Assembly: GCA_025363635.1 (NCBI GenBank)
Contig: JANYDL010000053.1
Coordinates: 1-64,000 of the forward strand
Length of the DNA: 64,000 nucleotides
Direction: 5' to 3'
DNA from: Actinomycetes bacterium
Lineage (GTDB): Bacteria > Actinomycetota > Actinomycetes > Nanopelagicales > Nanopelagicaceae
The stretch's first letter is position 1, and each line of letters starts with the position of its first letter. The notes beneath the pieces were generated by a model. The model searched no databases and was not told the DNA's origin. It saw only the letters and a list, made by a program, of their open reading frames with translations. The translations under genes were made by a program, and so were the position numbers. This document shows positions 51,969-59,589 of the stretch, piece after piece.

Positions 51969-52757
51969 CTACATGGCCCTCGCTGAGAAACGTCCATTCT
52001 CTTTTAGGACCGCGATGGGTAAACCAAACACCGCACTAATATGCTCGCTGGTCACCACATCATTGACCGGTCCCGAAACCGCTATCAGGCCATCTTTCAT
52101 GAGCAATGCGTGCGTGGTGCCTTCAGGAATTTCCTCAATATGATGAGTGACAAGGACGGTAACAGGGGCGCGAGAATCGCGCGAAAAATGAGCAAAACGA
52201 GACAAAATATCTTCTCGGCCTCCAAGATCTAGACCCGCTGCCGGTTCGTCTAAAAGCAAAATCTCGGGGTCAGACATTAAGGCACGACAAATTTGGACGC
52301 GCTTGCGTTCCCCCTCGCTAAGTGTGCCAAACTCTCTGTCGCCTAAATTTCTGACACCAAATGTCGTTAGCAGGGCAATTGCGCGTGACTCATCCCAAAG
52401 GTCATAATTTTCATTCCATCTTCCCAAGACCGCATATGCCGCAGTGAGAACTACGTCTCGAACCAACTCATCGGATGGAATAAATTCGGTCATCGCTGAA
52501 CTGCAAAAACCAACGCGCGGTCTAAGTTCAAAAAGATCAACTTTCCCTATTCGCAAACCGAGTATTTCTACCGTTCCTTGCGTTGGAAAATTCATGGCAG
52601 CCATGAGTTTGAGTAGAGTAGATTTTCCTGCTCCATTAGGACCCAAGATAACCCATCGTTCCCCTTCTGCGATGGCGAAATCTAGAGGTCCCAAAATAAT
52701 CCGCTCGTCGCGAGTAACGGAAACTTGTGAAAGATTAACGACTGTATCTTCGCTCAT
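51969..52757 (-). CDS. ABC transporter ATP-binding protein without a linked permease
   Basis: A 262-residue ABC ATPase. Walker A is WVILGPNGAGKSTLLKLMAA, the signature LSEGERKRVQICRALM, Walker B EILLLDEPAAGLDLGG and the switch His in VTVLVTHHIEEIPEG. No permease gene is adjacent. An ABC ATPase next to serB is also found in Mycobacterium (Rv3041c-Rv3042c), so this is a conserved pairing of unknown meaning. ATG 52757 begins 16-20 residues before the first strand; longer upstream frames lack similarity. Confidence 0.9.
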   Translation of the reverse strand: MSEDTVVNLSQVSVTRDERIILGPLDFAIAEGERWVILGPNGAGKSTLLKLMAAMNFPTQGTVEILGLRIGKVDLFELRPRVGFCSSAMTEFIPSDELVRDVVLTAAYAVLGRWNENYDLWDESRAIALLTTFGVRNLGDREFGTLSEGERKRVQICRALMSDPEILLLDEPAAGLDLGGREDILSRFAHFSRDSRAPVTVLVTHHIEEIPEGTTHALLMKDGLIAVSGPVNDVVTSEHISAVFGLPIAVLKENGRFSARAM

Positions 52758-52823
52758 GTTGCCCCAAAGATAGTGCCCCCAGAACGCAATTTCAGCCAAA
52801 GACTTACCTATAAACTCTCGGCT

Positions 52824-54008
52824 ATGGCGGAGATTACAAAATCGAGCGGCTCTAAAGATATTCAAGCCCTCATTTTGCTCACCTCCACGGATTCTCCAGG
52901 ATTGGCCAGAGGTCTTTTTGAAGCCCTCGCTCCCTTTGCCATCAGGATCGAAGATGTCGAGCAAATTGTTATCCACGGCAGACTTATACTTTCTGTACTC
53001 ATTGGCCTCAACCCGGCCCATGCACTAGCGATCGAGGATGATCTTCAGGCCCACGCCGTAAAACTTGGAGTCGATATTGCTATCGCCTTTACTGACCCTC
53101 CAGACCATTCTGAAGTGGATGTCGCAGAACTTTTACATATCCACCTGCTTGCTGACCCCCTAACCCCTTCAATGCTCTTTGGGATCACTCAGGTCATTGA
53201 AGTGCTAGGTGCGAACATAGAAAGCATCACTTGTGAATTTTCTGCCGTCCCCACGCTCCATCTCATCATTTCAGGTGCAGTACTGGATGCCGCCCGATCC
53301 GCGATTTCTGCCTTTGCCAGGGCTCAAAGTTTGGAATTGCTCGTGACCACATCCGAATTTCTTCATGCCAGAAAAATGTTTGTGCTGGACGTCGATTCCA
53401 CCCTCATTGATCAAGAAGTTATCGAACTTTTGGCGCGCCGTGCGGGAGTAGAAGAAGAAGTCAAACAAATTACCGAATCCGCCATGAGGGGCGAATTAGA
53501 TTTTGCCCAATCCCTTCTGGCCAGAGTCTCTCTGCTGAAAGGTCTACCCGAATCAGTAATCGCGGATGTTCAAATGGAAATAACTCTCACCACCGGTGCT
53601 GAAGAAATGATTGAGTCTTTACAAAAACTAGGACACGTTGTTGGCATAGTAACAGGAGGCTTCGTAGAAGTTCTCGGTCCTACAATTGCCCACCTTGGAA
53701 TTATGCATGTGCGGGCAAACAGCCTAAACATTGAGGATGGATACCTCACTGGTTTAGTAAATGGTCCAATAATTGATAGGGCTAAAAAAGCCGAAGCACT
53801 AGTCGAATTTGCCAGTAAGGAATCAATCTCAATAAATCACACCATTGCGATCGGTGATGGAGCGAATGATTTAGATATGGTGATCAAAGCCAATCTAGGC
53901 ATAGCGTTCTGTGCCAAACCCGCACTCATTGCTCAGGCCGACACAATCATAGTTCGTCGGGATTTGTCTAGGGTGCTCGATCTATTGGGGATTCCTCGAA
54001 TTCAGTAG
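52824..54008 (+). CDS. serB: Phosphoserine phosphatase (SerB2-type with ACT domains)
   Basis: A 394-residue enzyme making L-serine from phosphoserine. Two ACT-like domains (about 12-85 and 95-170) precede the HAD domain: KMFVLDVDSTLIDQEVIELL with the nucleophilic Asp, AMRGELDFAQSLLARVSLLK, GIVTGGFVEVLGPTIAHLGI and IGDGANDLDMVIKANLGIAF. The ACT domains probably allow feedback by serine. ATG 52824 lies a short distance before the first ACT strand. It is divergent from the ABC ATPase and converges with hisG. Confidence 0.95.
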   Translation: MAEITKSSGSKDIQALILLTSTDSPGLARGLFEALAPFAIRIEDVEQIVIHGRLILSVLIGLNPAHALAIEDDLQAHAVKLGVDIAIAFTDPPDHSEVDVAELLHIHLLADPLTPSMLFGITQVIEVLGANIESITCEFSAVPTLHLIISGAVLDAARSAISAFARAQSLELLVTTSEFLHARKMFVLDVDSTLIDQEVIELLARRAGVEEEVKQITESAMRGELDFAQSLLARVSLLKGLPESVIADVQMEITLTTGAEEMIESLQKLGHVVGIVTGGFVEVLGPTIAHLGIMHVRANSLNIEDGYLTGLVNGPIIDRAKKAEALVEFASKESISINHTIAIGDGANDLDMVIKANLGIAFCAKPALIAQADTIIVRRDLSRVLDLLGIPRIQ

Positions 54009-54011
54009 TTA

Positions 54012-54857
54012 TTACAACCGGCATGCATGGATGTCGGTCACGAGAATTCCCCTTGCACCCAAAGCCCATAGTTCATCCATTACATGGTTGGTATCCTTGC
54101 GCAGGACCATAGCTCTCACAGCCACCCAATCCTTTTTCTGAAGGGGGGAGATGGTCGGTGACTCTAATCCCGGAGTGATTGCGCACGCGCTTTCTACCAT
54201 GGAAAGTGGTACGTCGTAATCGAGAAGAACGTATCTTCGCGCGATTATCACACCTTGTAATCGACGAATCAGTATTTCTAAGGGCATCGGCATGGATGCA
54301 CCTTCACGTTGGATGAGAACCGCTTCGCTGGTCAAAATGGGATCTGCAAAAACTTTGAGACCCGCTTGTCGCAATGTGTTTCCTGTACTCACCACATCGG
54401 CAATCAGATCTGCAACACCGAGCCTTACACTGCTCTCCACGGCGCCATCAAGGCGCACTACGTCGGCCGAGATACTGTGCGATTTCAAATAAGATGTCAC
54501 TAAACCTGGATAGGCCGTCGCTACGCGTTTTCCCTCTATATCTGAAAGAGACCATTCTCGACTAGCACTGGCTGCAAATCGAAAAGTTGATTGACCAAAA
54601 TCCAATTCCAAAATCTCTTGAGCCTTCGCCCCCGAATCGATAAGCAGATCTCTGCCGGTTATCCCAGCTTCCAATTCTCCCGAGCCGACGTACACCGCGA
54701 TATCTCTAGGACGAAGATAGTAAAATTCGACGCCATTTTCTGAATCAGACAGAATCAGATCTCGCGCATCTACTCGTTGACGATACCCAGCCTCGCGCAA
54801 CACTTCGGTAGCCGCATCCGATAGAGAACCTTTGTTGGGAACTGCAATTCTTAGCAC
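54012..54857 (-). CDS. hisG: ATP phosphoribosyltransferase (long form)
   Basis: A 281-residue first enzyme of histidine synthesis. It begins MLRIAVPNKGSLSDAATEVL and has YVGSGELEAGITGRDLLIDS, GVADLIADVVSTGNTLRQAG and the C-terminal histidine-sensing domain (VAVRAMVLRKDTNHVMDELW) of the long HisG form, which works without HisZ. It follows hisE by 13 bases. The convergent serB stop is 3 bases away. Confidence 0.95.
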   Translation of the reverse strand: MLRIAVPNKGSLSDAATEVLREAGYRQRVDARDLILSDSENGVEFYYLRPRDIAVYVGSGELEAGITGRDLLIDSGAKAQEILELDFGQSTFRFAASASREWSLSDIEGKRVATAYPGLVTSYLKSHSISADVVRLDGAVESSVRLGVADLIADVVSTGNTLRQAGLKVFADPILTSEAVLIQREGASMPMPLEILIRRLQGVIIARRYVLLDYDVPLSMVESACAITPGLESPTISPLQKKDWVAVRAMVLRKDTNHVMDELWALGARGILVTDIHACRL

Positions 54858-54870
54858 TGTCTCTCCACTC

Positions 54871-55134
54871 TCAGAGGTATCGGTAAATATCGTTCAAGGA
54901 CAAACCACGTGCGAGCATGAGTGTTTGAACATGGTAAATAAGTTGGCTAATCTCCTTCGCCAACGCCTCGTCGGTTTCGTGCTCAGCCGCTAGCCAGACT
55001 TCTCCTGCCTCTTCCAAAATCTTTTTGCCGATAGCGTGCACACCGGCGTTTAAAGCGGCCACGGTGCCTGACCCCTCTGGACGTTCCTTTGCAATATTCT
55101 CTAACTCATTCCAGAGGGTTTCAAAAGACTTCAT
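54871..55134 (-). CDS. hisE: Phosphoribosyl-ATP pyrophosphatase
   Basis: An 87-residue enzyme for the second step of histidine synthesis. The family core is [20 protein letters not shown] at the start, [20 protein letters not shown] with the metal-binding Glu residues, and [20 protein letters not shown]. It lies 40 bases after ribM on the same strand and 13 bases before hisG. The ribM-hisE-hisG run recalls the ribBMAH-hisE-hisG order of Streptomyces. Confidence 0.95.
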   Translation of the reverse strand: MKSFETLWNELENIAKERPEGSGTVAALNAGVHAIGKKILEEAGEVWLAAEHETDEALAKEISQLIYHVQTLMLARGLSLNDIYRYL

Positions 55135-55174
55135 AGGTGAAGTTTATCGGGTCAACCCAATCGAAGTAGGACAG

Positions 55175-55846
55175 TTATGTCAGACTTCGCTCCTTTTCCT
55201 TACGAGAAATCCGCAACCATGAGATGAAACCGACAAGGACTAATGGCATATAGATGGCGTACAGCGTTCCTGTCGGGTAATAGCCGTTCTTAAATGCGAA
55301 GGGAACACCGACGAGATCCACCGCGATCCATACGAGCCAAAACTCAACGTATCCCCTGCTCATTCCATATGTTGCAAGTGCAGTGCCGGTGAATATCCAT
55401 GTATCAACTCGTAACCAGGCGCCAGACTCCCCCAGAGCCTTGAAAATGAAATACGAGAGGAAGTAGAAGCCGATCACGACAGGAATGATGCGGGCCTTCT
55501 CGGAACGTGTTGTCCAACGAGGTTGGACTGGCGATTTAGTTATGTCATGTGAGCGATTTTGAGACCAGCGATACCAACCATATGCGCTCACAACTACCAA
55601 GAGCAGATTTCGTCCGGCCTGGCCGTAGAAATTCTTAGTATTGGCTCCTGCATTGAATATAGAACCAAGAAAAACGGTAAAAAGTAGGCCATCGCCAATG
55701 ATGCCAATAGGCCAGGCGAAAACTTTACGTTGCATTCCTAAGAATGCGCTGGCTAAGCCGAAACTTCCGCCAACAACTTCTCGCCAGTAGATCGATTTAG
55801 AGCCAAAGTGAATTTGAGCTTCAAGTAACCATTTAATTACGGACAT
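55175..55846 (-). CDS. ribM: Riboflavin transporter RibM/PnuX (PnuC-like fold)
   Basis: A 223-residue membrane protein of the PnuC fold, with about seven helices: AWPIGIIGDGLLFTVFLGSI, FYGQAGRNLLLVVVSAYGWY, FYFLSYFIFKALGESGAWLR, TGTALATYGMSRGYVEFWLV and AVDLVGVPFAFKNGYY. PnuC proteins take up nicotinamide riboside, but the FMN riboswitch just upstream and the location before hisE-hisG identify this one as riboflavin uptake (PnuX/RibM in Corynebacterium and Streptomyces). Start ATG 55846 is preceded by GAGGAAGG on the minus strand. No rib biosynthesis gene is linked. Confidence 0.92.
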   Translation of the reverse strand: MSVIKWLLEAQIHFGSKSIYWREVVGGSFGLASAFLGMQRKVFAWPIGIIGDGLLFTVFLGSIFNAGANTKNFYGQAGRNLLLVVVSAYGWYRWSQNRSHDITKSPVQPRWTTRSEKARIIPVVIGFYFLSYFIFKALGESGAWLRVDTWIFTGTALATYGMSRGYVEFWLVWIAVDLVGVPFAFKNGYYPTGTLYAIYMPLVLVGFISWLRISRKEKERSLT

Positions 55847-55854
55847 TTACTGAT

Positions 55855-55917
55855 CAACCTTCCTCGGTAAAAGTCCGAGGGTGTCCAAGTAAAGGCAGCA
55901 CCTTGAACCACTCAAGG
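55855..55917 (-). promoter_or_regulatory. Expression platform of the ribM riboswitch
   Basis: Between the aptamer and ATG 55846 there are two hairpins: CCTTGA (55912-55917) with TCAAGG (55901-55906), and CCTCGG (55875-55880) with CCGAGG (55862-55867). The second includes the 5' half of the Shine-Dalgarno GAGGAAGG. No T run follows, so control is probably at translation through RBS sequestration. Confidence 0.7.
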
Positions 55918-55933
55918 AGATCGCCGCCATTAC

Positions 55934-56062
55934 CGTCTATTCCTTTATCCAGACTGTAACTGTCGGTCTTGGAATTACACCAAGTCAACCGTCCAAGTGA
56001 AAACTTGGTCGGGTCGCGGACTTTACCGCCGGTTCGGAATTACACCGACCCCCGGAACAACG
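55934..56062 (-). promoter_or_regulatory. FMN riboswitch (RFN element) controlling ribM
   Basis: On the minus strand the two hallmark GGTGTAATTCC loops occur (about 56047-56037 and 55985-55975), together with ACCGGCGGTAAAGTCCGCGA, then GACCGACAGTT and AGTCTGGATAAAGGAATAG at the 3' side. The 5' CGTTGTTCC and 3' GGAATAGACG ends can pair as stem P1. It starts 5 bases after the rpe stop. FMN binding is expected to shut off ribM. Confidence 0.95.
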
Positions 56063-56067
56063 TGTCG

Positions 56068-56733
56068 CTATCCTGCCACAGATTGGGCCAATTTTCGCAA
56101 TTGCTCAACGATTTGGCCAGGATTCTCCGAACGAAAAACCGCGCTTCCGGCAACAAAGGTATCTGCCCCCGCTCGTGTCGCGATTTCGATAGTTGATTGC
56201 GTAATCCCACCATCCACTTGAAGCCATATTGGTCGTGATCCAATCATGGACTTTGCCCTTTCAATCTTCTTCACCATTTCCATCATAAATGCTTGACCAC
56301 CAAATCCTGGTTCCACAGTCATGATGAGAAACATATCGACGAGGTCAACGACTTCAGCGTAATCAGTTATTTCGGTAGCAGGCTTTACGGCTAGTCCCGC
56401 TCGCGCGCCCTCACCTCGGATCGATCGCAAAGTCGCAGGAATATTTTCCGTTGCTTCAGCGTGAATTGTCACGCTACCACAACCTGCTTGCGCATATGAA
56501 GGTCCGATGAGATCGGCGTTAGCGACCATCAGGTGTGCATCCACTGGGATCGAACTTCTAGCGATTAATTGGCACGCTCGCTCAAAATCATAAGTAAAGT
56601 TAGGCACAAAAATATCATCCATGATGTCTAGATGAAGCAAATCCGAAACCTTCGCGATTCTTTCAATTTCATCTTCGAGATGCTCTTGGTCGGCATTGAG
56701 AATACTTGGCGTGATACGAATTTCTCGAACCAT
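56068..56733 (-). CDS. rpe: Ribulose-phosphate 3-epimerase
   Basis: A 221-residue TIM-barrel enzyme interconverting ribulose 5-phosphate and xylulose 5-phosphate. Family features are ITPSILNADQEHLEDEIERI near the start, LHLDIMDDIFVPNFTYDFER with the catalytic Asp, VDAHLMVANADLIGPSYAQA, MTVEPGFGGQAFMMEMVKKI and WLQVDGGITQSTIEIATRAG. It overlaps rsmB by one base and is followed after 5 bases by the FMN riboswitch. Confidence 0.96.
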   Translation of the reverse strand: MVREIRITPSILNADQEHLEDEIERIAKVSDLLHLDIMDDIFVPNFTYDFERACQLIARSSIPVDAHLMVANADLIGPSYAQAGCGSVTIHAEATENIPATLRSIRGEGARAGLAVKPATEITDYAEVVDLVDMFLIMTVEPGFGGQAFMMEMVKKIERAKSMIGSRPIWLQVDGGITQSTIEIATRAGADTFVAGSAVFRSENPGQIVEQLRKLAQSVAG

Positions 56734-58100
56734 TATCGACCTCCGCTCGATAGACGTTCGAAAAGAGCTAAAAACATTGCGTCAGTGCCGTGTTTATGAG
56801 TCCACAATTGAAGTGAATCCGCCACTACTGCATCCAATAAATTACTTGGCAAGAACGGAGCGACTGAAACTTGTCGAATATCAGTGCGTTGTTTCAAAAT
56901 TGATGCAACTTGCACTCGAGTCTCGGCAATGTGAGGCGAGCAAGTTGCATAGGCAATGAGACCACCCGGCTCTGTAACTGTAATGGCACTATCCAATAAT
57001 TGGTTTTGTAGGGATGACAGACCTGCCAGATCCGAAGGTTTACGTCGCCAACGTACCTCTGGCCTGCGTCGCAACGCCCCTATACCTGTACAAGGAACAT
57101 CGGCTAAGACCGCACCAAAAGTTTCACCTCGCTCAGCAATTGTTCGGCCGTCACCGACCCAAACTCTCCCGTGCGCTATCACTTGTTCAACGAGAGTTGC
57201 TCGTGCCCGAGAGAGTTCGTTTGCTGTAAATGCGATACCTAGACCCTGAGCGATGCTCGAAGACAACGCTGCCTTTCCTCCAGGACCCGCACACAGATCA
57301 AGCCAATCATGATGTGATTTTGCCGCTTGAGAAAAGATATAAGAGACAAGTTGGGATCCCTCATCTTGAACACCTGCACGACGTTTCTTGATGAGATCTA
57401 TCTCCGACGGAATTCCGACACACGTGCTACCAAAAGGTGAATACCGCGTTGCAACTCCGCCAAGTTCAAGCAAATCTGAGGGCTCTGAACGTCCTGGCCA
57501 TGATACCAAGGTAGGTGAGGCGGGAACATTATTCGCTTGTAGCGCCAAAACGACTTCGTCCGTTGTCTTAAGGAGATCAAAATATGAAGAGACAATCCAT
57601 TCGGGATGTGAATATTTGATTGAAAGTCGCTCAATTTCGTCTTCAATTTCATCAACTCCGATGAGCCAATCATCAAGGGAAAACGAACTGACCTTTCTTA
57701 GTAAGGCGTTGACATAGGTGGCACGCGACTCCCCTAAAACCTTTCGCGCGAGTTCTACAGTCGATGACACTGCTGCGTGATTGGGTATTCTCATTTCAAA
57801 AAGTTGGTGAACACCCATACGCGCAATGTCTACTATTCCTGAGTCGACGGTTGACCAATCACGATCACTTACCTGCGCAAGTATCCAATCATGACGACCC
57901 TGCATTCTGAGCGTGCCGTAGACCAATTCGGTGACAAAGGCTCTATCACGGAGCTCTAAAACACTGTCTCCGAGCAACTTTGGTAATAGTAGATTTGCAT
58001 ACGCCTGGCCCTGATTGACTTGCGTCAAAACTTCGAAGGCAATGGTTCGCGACAGTTCTGGCCGAGGTTTCCTAAAACTACTTTTGGTCAAAAAACTCAC
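56733..58100 (-). CDS. rsmB: 16S rRNA cytosine-5 methyltransferase RsmB (Fmu)
   Basis: A protein of about 455 residues. The N-terminal NusB-like domain has TIAFEVLTQVNQGQAYANLL and the catalytic domain has LDLCAGPGGKAALSSSIAQG, ADVPCTGIGALRRRPEVRWR with one catalytic Cys and YATCSPHIAETRVQVASIL with the other. It makes m5C in 16S rRNA (position 967 in E. coli). The start is unsure: GTG 58100, overlapping fmt by 23 bases, or TTG 58091. The fmt-rsmB-rpe order is conserved in Actinobacteria. Confidence 0.92.
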   Translation of the reverse strand: MSFLTKSSFRKPRPELSRTIAFEVLTQVNQGQAYANLLLPKLLGDSVLELRDRAFVTELVYGTLRMQGRHDWILAQVSDRDWSTVDSGIVDIARMGVHQLFEMRIPNHAAVSSTVELARKVLGESRATYVNALLRKVSSFSLDDWLIGVDEIEDEIERLSIKYSHPEWIVSSYFDLLKTTDEVVLALQANNVPASPTLVSWPGRSEPSDLLELGGVATRYSPFGSTCVGIPSEIDLIKKRRAGVQDEGSQLVSYIFSQAAKSHHDWLDLCAGPGGKAALSSSIAQGLGIAFTANELSRARATLVEQVIAHGRVWVGDGRTIAERGETFGAVLADVPCTGIGALRRRPEVRWRRKPSDLAGLSSLQNQLLDSAITVTEPGGLIAYATCSPHIAETRVQVASILKQRTDIRQVSVAPFLPSNLLDAVVADSLQLWTHKHGTDAMFLALFERLSSGGR

Positions 58101-58998
58101 CAACGCCAATCCGAGCCCCATTGCTCCATGCAAATGCGGTCATAGAATTCTTTCCCGCCGCTCTTACCTCAATGAGACGAATTGCAGTGTCAAATTCACA
58201 GCCAACAATCACTTGGTTCCCCATTAAATGAATTTCACCCGTCCGTAAACCCAAACCACTCGCCGCAATTTCACTTTCTATGATTCGAAGAGGCTCTCGC
58301 TTCCAGAGAGTCCAAGATCCTGGAAGGGGCGTGAAGGCACGAATATTTCGCGAGACTGTCTCCGCGTCTTCTCCCCAACGGATTTGTGCTTCGCCCTTCG
58401 ATACTTTCTGTGCGAGACTCGACCCCGCCTCCTGCTGAGGAATTGGTGCAATTCCAGAGGAAATCAGATCGATTGTTTGCTCTACCAATTCAGGACCTAA
58501 TAGCGCCAGTTCCTCTAAGACTTTACCTGCAGTGCTATCGGGTCGAATGCGATAGGACTTCTTGAGATAAATGGGGCCGGTATCCATCCCCTCATCTAGA
58601 GCAAAGATAGTAATGCCAGTGAGGTCATCCCCGGCTGCGATCGCTCTTTGAACGGGGGCGGCGCCTCTCCATCGAGGGAGGAGAGAAAAATGCATGTTGA
58701 TGCTCCCGTGTTTAGGAGCCGAGAGAATTCGGAGAGGCAACATCGTTCCGAATGCGATCGTGAGGAGAAGGTCAACTTCCTTTAGGGGTTCAAGAATTTC
58801 AGTAATTTTTTCTGGTTTGTACACTACATGCTTATTCCGAACTGCCCACTCCGCGATGGCCGATTGCTTGAGCGCCTTGCCTCTCCCTGATGGCTTGTCA
58901 GGTCGCGAGACGATGAATGCGATTTCATGAACACTCGATGAAAGGTGTTCTAAAGTGGGAACGGCCAGAGCTGGTGTGGCCGCCACGGCGAGACGCAT
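58078..58998 (-). CDS. fmt: Methionyl-tRNA formyltransferase
   Basis: A 306-residue enzyme that formylates initiator Met-tRNA from 10-formyl-THF. It has RLAVAATPALAVPTLEHLSS, IVSRPDKPSGRGKALKQSAI, MHFSLLPRWRGAAPVQRAIA with the catalytic Asn-like/His region and TGITIFALDEGMDTGPIYLK. The C-terminal OB-like tRNA-binding domain follows. ATG 58998 shares one base with the def stop, so the formylation and deformylation genes are coupled. Confidence 0.95.
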   Translation of the reverse strand: MRLAVAATPALAVPTLEHLSSSVHEIAFIVSRPDKPSGRGKALKQSAIAEWAVRNKHVVYKPEKITEILEPLKEVDLLLTIAFGTMLPLRILSAPKHGSINMHFSLLPRWRGAAPVQRAIAAGDDLTGITIFALDEGMDTGPIYLKKSYRIRPDSTAGKVLEELALLGPELVEQTIDLISSGIAPIPQQEAGSSLAQKVSKGEAQIRWGEDAETVSRNIRAFTPLPGSWTLWKREPLRIIESEIAASGLGLRTGEIHLMGNQVIVGCEFDTAIRLIEVRAAGKNSMTAFAWSNGARIGVGEFFDQK

Positions 58999-59558
58999 TA
59001 AAGACTCTTACCAAATGGATTGTGCGGTGAAATGCGAATTTCTGGAGTGGTTCCATATTCTTTAGCTAAACCAAACCATTCAGATTCGCGAATCTCTTTC
59101 ATGGCCAACTTACGCGAAGCGCTATCAAGGCGATCAATAAAGAGAATTCCATCTAAGTGATCTGTTTCGTGTTGCAATGCACGTGCCATCAATTCGCTTC
59201 CCTCGAGCACCACGGGCTCACCATGCATGTTCCAACCTTTCGCAACAACGCTAAAAGCACGGGGGGTGTCATATCGCAAATCAGGAAAAGAAAGGCATCC
59301 TTCTTCGCCGTCTTGGAGTTCGTCACTTAAATCTAAACTCGGGTTGATGAGATGACCCAAATTATCATCGATATCCCAGACGAAAACCCTTAGGGGAACA
59401 CCGATTTGCGGCGCAGCCAGACCTGCTCCCGGAGCATCAATCATCGTTTCGGTCAGATCAGCAACAAGGCGACGTAATTCCTTATCAAAATCAACCACCT
59501 CGGCTGCTGGTGTGACTAACACAGGATCGCCGAAAAGTCGGATGGGTTGTATTGGCAT
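58998..59558 (-). CDS. def: Peptide deformylase
   Basis: A 186-residue metalloenzyme removing the formyl group from nascent proteins. All three motifs are present: GAGLAAPQIGVPLRVF, EEGCLSFPDLRYDTP with the metal Cys and ALQHETDHLDGILFIDRL with the His-Glu-x-x-x-His set. The last 25 residues form a C-terminal extension ending HNPFGKSL. It is coupled with fmt, while a 31-base gap separates it from priA. Confidence 0.96.
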   Translation of the reverse strand: MPIQPIRLFGDPVLVTPAAEVVDFDKELRRLVADLTETMIDAPGAGLAAPQIGVPLRVFVWDIDDNLGHLINPSLDLSDELQDGEEGCLSFPDLRYDTPRAFSVVAKGWNMHGEPVVLEGSELMARALQHETDHLDGILFIDRLDSASRKLAMKEIRESEWFGLAKEYGTTPEIRISPHNPFGKSL

Positions 59559-59589
59559 GCGCGTAATCCTACCAATCTGGAACCTTTAA

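Noticed and set aside
52758-53021. N-terminal extension of the ABC ATPase on the minus strand
   Set aside because: It would run through the serB start region and has no transporter-like sequence; ATG 52757 begins just before the conserved domain.
55175-55846. Nicotinamide riboside transporter PnuC
   Set aside because: The fold is shared, but the FMN riboswitch directly upstream and the hisE-hisG context indicate riboflavin uptake.
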